5,785 nt of DNA from Acidobacteriaceae bacterium (GCA_030044455.1 JASHVU010000808.1:1-5785), one strand, 5' to 3'; shown: positions 1-5,161, counted from the stretch's first letter. A program made the numbers and translations. The notes: generated from the letters alone by a model not told the origin.

Positions 1-122
1 AGCTTGTCGCAGAAAAACAAGTTCCAATCCGAGACGGCTTCAACATCGAGAACTACGTGACCGATCCGCGCACCACCCCTCAGGATCAATCGATTACCGA
101 GATCCTGTTCCCCAGTCGCTGA
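1..122 (+). CDS. C-terminal end of a probable GyrI-like / effector-binding domain protein (5' truncated by window)
   Basis: The reading frame beginning at base 3 is open from the window edge to a TGA at 120-122 and gives 39 residues. The tail has the pattern Y-x-x-DP-x-x-x-P-...-TEI-x-x-P (YVTDPRTTPQDQ, then TEILFPSR). In my knowledge this is the usual last strand of GyrI-like small-molecule-binding domains, as found in AraC/MerR effector domains and SRPBCC fusions. The other two frames lack a recognisable ending, which supports this frame. The SnoaL-like gene starts 43 bases after the stop, so the two could be co-transcribed. The family call rests on about 25 residues and could be wrong; the fact that a gene ends here is more secure. 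Confidence 0.5.
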   Translation, partial: LVAEKQVPIRDGFNIENYVTDPRTTPQDQSITEILFPSR

Positions 123-165
123 CGGCCGTCTGTCGCTCCATCAATCTCATCCCACGGAGGTCATC

Positions 166-621
166 ATGTCCACTGCAACTGTCGCGGCGCACGCTCCTAT
201 CGGCGAGGCCGCAATCCTCGCCGTCATCGACACGATGCGAGAAGCACTCTTCACCAAAAATCCACACAAATTCATTTCCGCCTTTAGCACCGATGCGGCA
301 GTTTTTAACCTCGCGCCGCCTCTCATGCATCATGGCGTCGATCCGGCAGAGAAGCAGGCCTGGTTCGACTCCTGGTCGACCCCGCTCGAGCTCGAGCCGC
401 GCGAATTCAAAGTGACCGTGAGCGGCGATTACGCATTTGCCCACGGCTTTCTTCGCCTTTCCGGTACCAAGAAAGGCCCCGAGGGCAAGGTCAATTTCTG
501 GATGCGCGAAACCGTATGCCTGCACAAACAGAACGACAAGTGGCGCATCGTTCATGAACACACCTCCGTTCCGTTTTACATGGATGGCTCTCTGCGCCCG
601 GCCTTCGATCTTCGCCCGTGA
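166..621 (+). CDS. SnoaL-like / ketosteroid isomerase-like (NTF2 fold) protein
   Basis: This 151-residue protein has the build of the small NTF2-like (SnoaL/DUF4440, YybH-like) family. An N-terminal helix (residues 13-30, EAAILAVIDTMREAL) leads into a helix and strand around KFISAFSTDAAVFNLAPPL. A turn with AWFDSWSTPLEL follows, then strands FKVTVSGDYAFAHGFLRLSG (about 85-104) and a final W-x-x-R-E-T...WRIVHEHTSVPF pair. The length is typical. Members range from steroid isomerases and polyketide cyclases to proteins without known activity. The substrate cannot be told from sequence, although the conserved WRIVHEHTSVPF ending is common in uncharacterised bacterial members. The start is fixed by GGAGG at 156-160, five bases before ATG. 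It is followed after 103 bases by a degraded copy of itself. No signal peptide is seen, so it is cytoplasmic. Confidence 0.88.
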   Translation: MSTATVAAHAPIGEAAILAVIDTMREALFTKNPHKFISAFSTDAAVFNLAPPLMHHGVDPAEKQAWFDSWSTPLELEPREFKVTVSGDYAFAHGFLRLSGTKKGPEGKVNFWMRETVCLHKQNDKWRIVHEHTSVPFYMDGSLRPAFDLRP

Positions 622-724
622 ACTTCGGCCGCCGGCGGCGAATCTTTCGCTCGTCTGCATCTGGCAAGTTTTCAGTTTCTTGAACCGCACCAACGTCAGC
701 ATCAACCGCTCAGGAGGTCAAATT

Positions 725-1151
725 ATGTCCGCCGCAACTTTGCTGCTCTCCGTGCCGGGCGACGAGGCCGCGATCAGAAGCCTGATTGAATCTGTTGGAG
801 GCACCCGCCTGTGCGCGCCGGGCGCCCCCACGAAAAAAACGCTTCGCAGTTTATCAGGCCCATCTACCAGCAACGCCTGGGATGAGCGCTGGGAGACGCC
901 TCTTGCGCTGCAATGGAGGAATATCAAAGTTGACGTCGCAGGCGGCCTTGCCCGCTGCGCTGGCCTCCTGCGGGTAAGCGCGACGAAAAAAGGAGCCGAC
1001 CGGCCCATGCGCTCCTGGAAGTGCGTAAGCCTCCGTCTGCAACGGATCGAGGGCGAGTGGCGCCTCATCCACGTGCATTTCCGTTCAGTTTTGCAAGGGC
1101 GGCGTTCTGCGCCCGCCATTCCATCTGCGGCCGTTTGCGGCGGATGACTGA
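725..1151 (+). pseudogene. Degraded tandem copy of the SnoaL-like gene (frame-disrupted, still open as a 140-residue ORF to 1147)
   Basis: From ATG 725, with AGGAGG at 712-717 seven bases upstream, one frame stays open to TGA 1145-1147 and would give 140 residues. It matches the upstream paralogue only in patches. EAAIRSLIES matches. The next ~30 residues do not, but the frame at 790+3k reads HEKNASQFI at 829-855, corresponding to TKNPHKFI in the paralogue. The original frame matches again from AWDERWETPL through TKKG to EGEWRLIHVH, after a loss of about 14 codons that contain the FNLAPPLMHHG core. From 1083 a third frame reads VQFCKGGVLRPPFHLRP, matching VPFYMDGSLRPAFDLRP at 10 of 17, and stops at 1151. 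The three frame changes leave no stop in the original frame, so automatic callers would accept it. The residual ORF may still be translated, but the NTF2 core is damaged. Sequencing error is the alternative, although neighbouring genes have clean frames. Confidence 0.75.
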
Positions 1152-1185
1152 AAGCTAACAGCTAACTGCCAGTCCCACCGCGCCG

Positions 1186-1191
1186 TACAAT
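1186..1191 (+). promoter_or_regulatory. Candidate -10 hexamer for galT, possibly giving a leaderless transcript
   Basis: TACAAT matches the TATAAT consensus at five of six positions and ends six bases before the galT ATG at 1198. A start of transcription six to eight bases downstream would fall on or next to the ATG. No Shine-Dalgarno-like sequence is visible between the upstream pseudogene and the ATG, which agrees with leaderless translation. There is no good -35 match at 16-18 bases upstream. A 7-bp tandem repeat, AGCTAAC twice at 1153-1166, lies in the same 46-base gap. Confidence 0.35.
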
Positions 1192-1197
1192 CGTTTC

Positions 1198-2244
1198 ATG
1201 AGCAATAACTGGCAGTATCCGCACCGGCGATGGAATTCGCTGCGGCAGTGCTGGGTGCTGGTTTCGCCCCATCGCACTGAGAGGCCCTGGCAGGGTGAAG
1301 TGGCGCAGAAGTCTGTGCCTACTGGAGCCGCGTACGATTCGCAGTGCTATCTGTGCCCCGGAAACACGCGTGCAGGCGGCGCTCGCAATCCTGCCTACGA
1401 GAATGTGTTTACTTTTGTAAACGATTACTCCGCGCTGCTGCCCGATCTTCCCACTCCATCGGACGCTTCTGCCTCTCCGCTTCTGGCTGCAGAGCCGGTT
1501 CGCGGCCTGTGCAAGGTGCTCTGCTTTCATCCCGATCACAGCCTGACCCTCGCCCGCATGACCCCTGAAGAGATTCGCTCTGTGATCGACGCGTGGGCCA
1601 GCGAGTACGAACAGATTGGCGGCATTGACTGGATCGACTACGTGCAGATCTTCGAGAATCGCGGGGCCATGATGGGCGCCAGCAATCCGCACCCGCATGG
1701 CCAGATCTGGTCCACCAGCTTTATACCCGACGAGCCGGCTGCCGAGACCGCAGCCCAGCGCGAACACCTGGCGCGAACCGCCCGCTGCCTGCTTTGCGAT
1801 TACGTTGCCACAGAGCTCGCCGCCGCCGAACGCATCGTTTTTTCCAACGACCACTTTGTCGTACTCGTTCCTTGGTGGGCCGTCTGGCCGTTTGAAGTGT
1901 TGCTGCTCAGCCGCCGTCACGCCGGCGCACTGCCGGAATTCGCTTCAGACGAGCGTGACGCCCTGGCAGATGCGCTCAGGCGCATTACGACCCGTTTCGA
2001 CAATCTCTTCGAAACCAGCTTCCCCTACACCATGGGATTTCATCAGTCGCCCACCGACGGCAACGCGCATCCGGAGTGGCATTTCCATGCGCACTTTTAC
2101 CCTCCGCTGCTCCGCTCGGCCACCGTGCGCAAGTTCATGGTCGGTTTTGAAATGCTCGGCATGCCCCAGCGCGACATTACTCCAGAGTCAGCCGCGAACC
2201 GGCTCCGCGCCTGCTCTGAGACACACTTCTGGCCAAGGAAGTAA
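1198..2244 (+). CDS. galT: Galactose-1-phosphate uridylyltransferase (UDP-glucose--hexose-1-phosphate uridylyltransferase)
   Basis: The 348-residue product has the same length as E. coli GalT and aligns along its whole length. GalT transfers UMP from UDP-glucose to galactose-1-phosphate in the cytoplasm (Leloir pathway) through a uridylyl-histidine intermediate. The HIT-like active-site motif NPHPHGQIW is at 163-171, with H167 as the expected nucleophile and Q169 stabilising it. Zinc ligands are C50 and C53 (CYLC), H114 (PDH) and H165. The second, iron-type site is also complete: E183, H282, H297 and H299. The C-terminal block HAHFYPPLLRS-ATVRKFMVG is nearly the E. coli sequence. An extra CLLC motif at 197-200 is absent from the E. 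coli enzyme as I recall it. The start aligns with E. coli and no earlier in-frame start gives a better fit, but no Shine-Dalgarno sequence precedes it. No other gal gene is adjacent. Confidence 0.97.
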   Translation: MSNNWQYPHRRWNSLRQCWVLVSPHRTERPWQGEVAQKSVPTGAAYDSQCYLCPGNTRAGGARNPAYENVFTFVNDYSALLPDLPTPSDASASPLLAAEPVRGLCKVLCFHPDHSLTLARMTPEEIRSVIDAWASEYEQIGGIDWIDYVQIFENRGAMMGASNPHPHGQIWSTSFIPDEPAAETAAQREHLARTARCLLCDYVATELAAAERIVFSNDHFVVLVPWWAVWPFEVLLLSRRHAGALPEFASDERDALADALRRITTRFDNLFETSFPYTMGFHQSPTDGNAHPEWHFHAHFYPPLLRSATVRKFMVGFEMLGMPQRDITPESAANRLRACSETHFWPRK

Positions 2245-2341
2245 CACGCCCTTTGCTGCACATGGGCTGTATCAACTCTGATTCAAGAATTAACGCTGCG
2301 GATGAGAACGGCCCACCACCGACCCCCGATCTCTGGCGTCG

Positions 2342-2417
2342 TGGTGAGCTCGCTGGGAATCGAACCCAGGACCCACGCCTTAAAAGGGCGTTGCTCTACC
2401 AACTGAGCTACGAGCTC
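2342..2417 (-). tRNA. tRNA-Lys (anticodon TTT), CCA encoded
   Basis: On the minus strand the sequence folds as a complete cloverleaf. The acceptor stem is GAGCTCG with CGAGCTC. The D arm is GCTC-AGTTGGTA-GAGC. The anticodon stem ACGCC/GGCGT encloses loop CTTTTAA, with anticodon TTT preceded by T33. The variable loop is GGGTC. The T arm is CTGGG-TTCGATT-CCCAG. The discriminator base A (2345) is followed by genomic CCA (2342-2344). The body is 73 bases, 76 with CCA. It reads lysine codons AAA and AAG. It faces galT tail to tail. I found no convincing promoter or terminator for it. Confidence 0.97.
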
Positions 2418-2625
2418 GAAAATTGCCGCTTTCTCAACGTTAACATAGGGGCGAGTTTGGGGCCGGAGCGCTACTGGCCCTGATGTATGAACCTGCCAAC
2501 GCGGCTGACTTTCAATCTTGGCTCGATTCGTTCTTTGCTGCGAATCCTCTCCGGTCCCCAATGGCTCAGATTGCTTTCGGTTGATCAACTTGGAAATCGT
2601 GTTTTCTAAGATCGATCCGCAATAG

Positions 2626-2642
2626 AATTAAAGAAATTAATT
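2626..2642 (+). promoter_or_regulatory. AT-rich interrupted palindrome just upstream of the DUF2089 operon promoter
   Basis: AATTAA and TTAATT are separated by AGAAA and end seven bases before the -35 box at 2650. The whole stretch 2621-2680 is strikingly AT-rich in an otherwise GC-rich window. It could act as an UP-element-like region for the RNA polymerase alpha subunit or as an operator for a dimeric regulator. AT-rich palindromes also arise easily by chance, so this is only a candidate. A separate perfect 10-bp palindrome, GTTGATCAAC, lies at 2580-2589. Confidence 0.3.
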
Positions 2643-2649
2643 ATCTGCA

Positions 2650-2678
2650 TTGACAAAATAAGAAAACTTATGTATTGT
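2650..2678 (+). promoter_or_regulatory. Sigma70-type promoter of the DUF2089/SHOCT-like operon
   Basis: A perfect -35 box TTGACA (2650-2655) is followed by a 17-base spacer and the -10 element TATTGT (2673-2678), which matches four of six consensus positions. TG immediately precedes the -10. Transcription would start near 2685, leaving a leader of roughly 16 bases before the ATG at 2701. The spacer is AT-rich. This is the best promoter in the window and suggests vegetative sigma-factor control of the four genes downstream. Confidence 0.65.
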
Positions 2679-2682
2679 CTGT

Positions 2683-2694
2683 CTTGAGGTCAAG
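2683..2694 (+). promoter_or_regulatory. Small inverted repeat over the predicted transcription start and ribosome binding site
   Basis: CTTGA-GG-TCAAG is a perfect 5-bp inverted repeat with a 2-base centre, starting four bases after the -10 box. It contains the only Shine-Dalgarno candidate for the DUF2089 gene (GAGG at 2686-2689, a rather long 11 bases from ATG). A protein bound here would block transcription start. The DUF2089 protein itself has an HTH and would be the first candidate for autoregulation. Short palindromes occur by chance, so position is the main argument. Confidence 0.3.
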
Positions 2695-2700
2695 ATTCTG

Positions 2701-3102
2701 ATGACTCCGCTCCCAAATGACGCGCCTGGAAAGCCGGCCTCAGACTGGCAGGATCTGCTCCGCATCGCGCAGGGAAACCCGATTCTGGTCCAGCGGGTCC
2801 GCATTCCAGGTAAAGAGATCTCAGTCGAGGGCGAGTTCGCGCTGCCGCAGCTCGCCCAGCTCAGCCTCGAAGACCAGGTTTTTGTCATGGCCTTCCTCCG
2901 CTCCCACGGCTCCATCAAAGAGATGGAGCAGACCTTCGGCGTCAGTTACCCGACCATCAAGGCCCGGCTCAACCGAATCTCAAGCCAGTTTGACTTTGTT
3001 GATACCGACCCCTCGCCTTCGCGCGCCGATGTGCTTGAGAAGCTCAAAAGCGGCGAAATCTCGGCGGATGAGGCGATTCGCACCCTGGAGGCTCTCAAGT
3101 GA
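2701..3102 (+). CDS. DUF2089-type HTH protein with C-terminal SHOCT-like module, zinc ribbon degenerate
   Basis: This 133-residue protein fits the DUF2089 family, which usually has a four-cysteine zinc ribbon, then a helix-turn-helix, then often a SHOCT-like helical hairpin. The ribbon position (residues 26-46, NPILVQRVRI...SVEGEFALP) keeps the family strand pattern and the EG-x-F-x-LP-x-L hallmark, but the protein contains no cysteine. The HTH spans about 55-93: LSLEDQVFVMAFLRSHGSI, then KEMEQTFGVSYPTIKARLN. Residues 108-132 (VLEKLKSGEISADEAIRTLE) form the SHOCT-like hairpin. The HTH predicts DNA binding, probably as a transcription regulator, but no target is known to me. It is the first gene of a tight operon with three small proteins, two of them membrane proteins, so it may control that operon and take input from them. 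ATG 2701 is the only reasonable start. Its last codons overlap the next gene by four bases. Confidence 0.85.
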   Translation: MTPLPNDAPGKPASDWQDLLRIAQGNPILVQRVRIPGKEISVEGEFALPQLAQLSLEDQVFVMAFLRSHGSIKEMEQTFGVSYPTIKARLNRISSQFDFVDTDPSPSRADVLEKLKSGEISADEAIRTLEALK

Positions 3103-3359
3103 CCCCAAACCTGGCAGTTCTTGAAATCCGGGCCCCGCATTGGCACATGCCGCGCCTCTGGCTGCCGCTGTTCTTGCTCTGGATTCCGGTCATCTTGCTT
3201 TCGCCACTCATCCTTCTCGTGTTTGTAGGAGCCGGTATTGCCTTTCGCACCAACCCCTGGCGCGCCATTGCTGTCTTTTGGCAGATGTTGTGTACCCTGC
3301 CGGGAACCGATGTGCGGGTCACCGCCGACGGAACCCACGTGTTCGTAAAGATTCTGTGA
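3099..3359 (+). CDS. Small hydrophobic membrane protein of the DUF2089 operon
   Basis: The 86-residue product starts at GTG 3099, overlapping the DUF2089 stop in the arrangement GTGA. GGAGG at 3087-3091 stands seven bases upstream. Residues 20-49 (LWLPLFLLWIPVILLSPLIL onward to VGAGIAF) form one long hydrophobic stretch. It is long enough for a kinked single helix or a very tight hairpin, with prolines at 30 and 36. A second, weaker apolar segment (54-67) leads to a soluble tail, DVRVTADGTHVFVKIL, which looks like a beta hairpin. I do not recognise a named family. The overlap implies translational coupling with the regulator, so a role as its membrane partner is a reasonable inference. Confidence 0.75.
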   Translation: MTPNLAVLEIRAPHWHMPRLWLPLFLLWIPVILLSPLILLVFVGAGIAFRTNPWRAIAVFWQMLCTLPGTDVRVTADGTHVFVKIL

Positions 3360-3367
3360 GGTTTGCC

Positions 3368-3637
3368 ATGTATACCAATCGCCGCGCCATTCTTTCGCTG
3401 GTAGCCCTCCGCCGCATCACTCCGGCAGAAGCGGAGCGCATGATCGCCGCCTGTTCCGGAGACCGCGAGGCTTGGTGGCTACTGGCCGGCTGCGCGTTAT
3501 GTGCCGGACTGTTTCAACTTGAACCGCACCACCTTGCAGGGATGGCGCATGTACTCAGGCCCGTGATCGAGAACGTGATTCCCGTGCTTCATCATGTCGT
3601 GGCCCATATTGCAATGTTATTAGGAGGGAACCAATGA
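3368..3637 (+). CDS. Small membrane protein with N-terminal SHOCT-like hairpin and histidine-rich C-terminus
   Basis: ATG 3368 is preceded by GAGG at 3358-3361 at six bases, eight bases after the previous stop, and gives 89 residues. The frame is open further upstream, but that part overlaps the preceding gene out of frame and has no ribosome binding site. Residues 5-29 (RRAILSLVALRRITPAEAER and on) match the N-terminus of the next gene product position for position, a SHOCT-like helical hairpin; the usual Gly before the turn is replaced (RRI for GKI). Residues 36-51 (WWLLAGCALCAGLFQL) are a probable membrane helix. The tail 62-86 is a second apolar helix (VLRPVIENVIPVLHHVVAHI). Six histidines fall at 54, 55, 61, 75, 76 and 80, which might bind metal, though nothing proves it. 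Its stop overlaps the next ATG (ATGA). Function is unknown. Confidence 0.78.
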   Translation: MYTNRRAILSLVALRRITPAEAERMIAACSGDREAWWLLAGCALCAGLFQLEPHHLAGMAHVLRPVIENVIPVLHHVVAHIAMLLGGNQ

Positions 3638-4119
3638 ACGAAAACCGCCGCCAGATTCTTGAAATGCTCGCCGCAGGCAAAATCACCGCCGATGAGGCTG
3701 AGCGCTTGCTCACCGCAATCGAACCGGGCTCTGCGCCGGCCCAGGGTGAATCGATCGGCCGCGCCGGCAGCAGCTCTGGTGCGAGCGGAGAAACAGTCGG
3801 CCCACCTAAATCCCGCTCCAAGTATCTCCGCGTACTGGTTCAGGCCGATGAGTCAATGAGCGGCATCAAGGGTGGCACAACTGTGAACGTTCGTGTGCCG
3901 CTGCAGTTTTTGCGGGCCGGTGTTCGGCTGGCCAGCCTTATTCCGGCGCAGGCTCACGGCCAGCTCGACGAGGCTTTCACCAAGCACGGCGTGCCCATTA
4001 CGCTTTCGCAGATCAAGCCGGAAAACCTTGAGGAACTGATCGACCATCTCGATGACCTAACTGTCGACGTTGATGGCAATGACGGAAAAACCGTGAAGGT
4101 GAAGGTCTTTTGCGAGTAG
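3634..4119 (+). CDS. SHOCT-like domain protein, YvlB/LiaX N-terminal type, with conserved C-terminal domain
   Basis: The start ATG 3634 overlaps the previous stop by four bases and has AGGAGGG at 3622-3628, five bases upstream. The 161-residue product has three parts. Residues 4-29 (NRRQILEMLAAGKITADEAE and on) are a textbook SHOCT-like hairpin of the type seen at the N-terminus of Bacillus YvlB-like and LiaX-like proteins. Residues 30-62 are a linker rich in Gly, Ser, Ala and Pro, probably disordered. Residues 63-161 (KYLRVLVQ...NVRVPLQFLRAG...ENLEELIDHL...VKVKVFCE) form the C-terminal domain often attached to this hairpin in Gram-positive and other bacteria. No signal peptide or membrane helix is present, so it should be cytoplasmic. 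The cluster with membrane proteins and a DUF2089 regulator suggests envelope-stress sensing, by analogy with yvl/lia systems only. No biochemical role is known to me. Confidence 0.85.
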   Translation: MNENRRQILEMLAAGKITADEAERLLTAIEPGSAPAQGESIGRAGSSSGASGETVGPPKSRSKYLRVLVQADESMSGIKGGTTVNVRVPLQFLRAGVRLASLIPAQAHGQLDEAFTKHGVPITLSQIKPENLEELIDHLDDLTVDVDGNDGKTVKVKVFCE

Positions 4120-4212
4120 GCCTGACGCGGCCGCATAACCAACCAATGCATTGAAATGTTCCGGCTCTTCAGTTTGCTGAAGCGCACGCTCGAAGTGTGT
4201 CTTGTGTAAACA

Positions 4213-4229
4213 GCCTGGGCTTCCCGGGC
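4213..4229 (+). other. GC-rich hairpin in the leader of the methyltransferase gene
   Basis: GCCTGGG and CCCGGGC can pair over seven positions, including one T-G wobble, around a three-base loop CTT. The hairpin ends 11 bases before the Shine-Dalgarno sequence AAGGAG (4241-4246). No run of T follows, so it is not a standard intrinsic terminator. It could weakly attenuate read-through from the upstream operon or shape the leader, or be chance in GC-rich DNA. A weaker stem, CTTCAG-tttg-CTGAAG, lies at 4167-4182. Apart from these two stems I see nothing in the 133-base gap. Confidence 0.3.
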
Positions 4230-4252
4230 AAACCTAAATCAAGGAGAATCCA

Positions 4253-4921
4253 ATGACAACCTTAGCTATGCCCCGGCCACGCCGCGACAGCGGCATGGAA
4301 GGCATGGTGGCCAAGTGGTACGCCGCCAATACCGCCGAAATGATGAATCAATACGTCGAGCTCGCCCAGCGCATTGCCGGCGAGCTCACCGCCGGCAGCT
4401 CCGTGCTTGAAGTTGCGCCCGGCCCGGGCTACTTCTCAATCGAGCTCGCCAAGCGCGGCCATTACTCGATTACTGGACTCGATTTGAGTCACACCTTCGT
4501 GGAGATGGCCGCAAAGCGTGCTGCCCAGGCAGGCGTAAACGTTCGCTTTGTGCAGGGCTCGGCCTCAGATATGCCGCTGCCCGCCAACAGTTTCGATTTT
4601 CTGCTTTGCCGCGCTGCCTTCAAGAACTTCGGCCAGCCGGTCGCCGCGCTGCAGGAGATGTGCCGCGTGCTCAAGCCGGGCGGCCGCGCGCTCATCATCG
4701 ATCTCCGCGGAGACGCATCGCCCAACGAAATACGCCGCCAGGTAAACGACATGGGTCTGACCAGAGTGAACAGGCTTCTCACTCAGCTCGCATTCCGGCA
4801 TTTCCTTTTGCGCAGAGCTTATACGAAGCAGCAGTTTGAGCAAATGCTGGCACCAACATCGTTCAGCCAATCCCAGGTTACTGAGTCCGGTGTCGGACTT
4901 GAAATCTCGATGACCAAGTAG
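4253..4921 (+). CDS. Class I SAM-dependent methyltransferase (UbiE/methyltransf_11-like)
   Basis: The 222-residue protein shows the Rossmann-like methyltransferase motifs in order. Motif I is VLEVAPGPGYFSIEL at 51-65, a known variant of GxGxG with APGPG. The acidic ribose-binding residue is D77 in ITGLDLS. D106 follows in GSASDMPLP. The post-motif NSFDFLLCRAAFKNF (112-126) precedes CRVLKPGGRALIIDL (137-151). These fix the fold and SAM binding. The substrate is undetermined; the C-terminal 60 residues (RRQVNDMGLTRVNRLLTQLA onward) form the variable helical lid that would hold it. The length is usual for free-standing small-molecule methyltransferases. The start has AAGGAG at 4241-4246, six bases upstream. 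The 133-base gap from the SHOCT-like operon suggests a separate or only partly linked transcript. No membrane segment is seen, so the protein is cytoplasmic. Confidence 0.92.
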   Translation: MTTLAMPRPRRDSGMEGMVAKWYAANTAEMMNQYVELAQRIAGELTAGSSVLEVAPGPGYFSIELAKRGHYSITGLDLSHTFVEMAAKRAAQAGVNVRFVQGSASDMPLPANSFDFLLCRAAFKNFGQPVAALQEMCRVLKPGGRALIIDLRGDASPNEIRRQVNDMGLTRVNRLLTQLAFRHFLLRRAYTKQQFEQMLAPTSFSQSQVTESGVGLEISMTK

Positions 4922-5090
4922 GCGGGCTTGCGAACATTCAGGATGATCGTCCGGCGCTTCGGCAGGGAATTAGAGGAGCGAAGAGCTCATCTCAGCACAC
5001 CAGTCTTCAACTCGCAGGTAACTTTTCAACGATCCGCACCCCGACGGCTGCTGCCTGACTCACTCGATCGTTGCGCTACACTAACTCTCT

Positions 5091-5123
5091 CTGGCACAAA
5101 ACGTCCGGCACTGGCACAAAACG
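5091..5123 (+). repeat. Two 13-bp direct repeats at 20-bp spacing upstream of the discoidin-domain gene
   Basis: CTGGCACAAAACG occurs at 5091-5103 and again, without mismatch, at 5111-5123. The 20-base period is close to two turns of the helix, so both copies face the same side of the DNA, as expected for tandem operator sites. A weak promoter-like pair, CTGACT (5055-5060) and TACACT (5077-5082) with a 16-base spacer, would start transcription near 5089 and place both repeats directly downstream, where a bound repressor would act. The remaining gap 4922-5158 holds no convincing gene or terminator. Confidence 0.5.
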
Positions 5124-5161
5124 GGCAGAGCATGTTTTGACAGCCTTTTGAGAGGGAAATG

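Larger units (their letters stand above)
139..1151 (+). repeat. Head-to-tail tandem gene duplication, about 560-bp period, second copy decayed
   Basis: The two SnoaL-like units share more than protein similarity. Both have CATCAA (139-144 and 700-705), then GGAGGTCA (156-163 and 713-720), then ATGTCC and GCAACT at the start of the coding region. Offsets between matching sites are 557-561 bases. Protein similarity runs from the EAAI segment near the N-terminus to the final LRP motif, about 40% identity by hand over the best 67 aligned residues. This is best read as an old tandem duplication that included the translation start region. Confidence 0.75.

Noticed and set aside
94..705. Minus-strand 203-residue ORF
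   Set aside because: It is antisense to the SnoaL-like gene, with no domain and no clear ribosome binding site.
437..724. Upstream extension of the second SnoaL-like ORF
   Set aside because: The frame is open but overlaps the first SnoaL-like gene out of frame; AGGAGG before ATG 725 and the duplicated start region fix the start there.
1162..1920. Minus-strand 252-residue ORF
   Set aside because: It lies entirely antisense to galT, whose conserved residues prove the + frame; its product has no recognisable domain and reflects GC-rich codon structure.
2342..2417. tRNA-Lys as an integration site for a mobile element
   Set aside because: No integrase, no repeated tRNA 3' end and no change in gene style on either side within the window.
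2283..2588. Minus-strand 101-residue ORF with QLVEQRPFKAWVLGSIPS-type sequence
   Set aside because: This peptide is the familiar translation of a tRNA gene; the ORF runs through the tRNA-Lys and is not a protein gene.
3140..3367. Upstream extension of the 89-residue membrane protein
   Set aside because: It overlaps the preceding membrane gene out of frame; GAGG six bases before ATG 3368 and homology of the N-terminus with the next gene support the short form.
5028..5072. Inverted 7-mers AACGATC and GATCGTT
   Set aside because: A 31-base loop and short arms, expected by chance; no terminator-like T run.
4928..5140. 70-residue + strand ORF in the gap after the methyltransferase
   Set aside because: TTG start without a ribosome binding site, basic low-information sequence, and it runs across the direct repeats.
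5137..5142. Perfect TTGACA before the discoidin-domain gene
   Set aside because: A matching -10 at 16-18 bases would fall on the start codons and no -10-like hexamer is there, so it is unlikely to be a working -35 for this gene.
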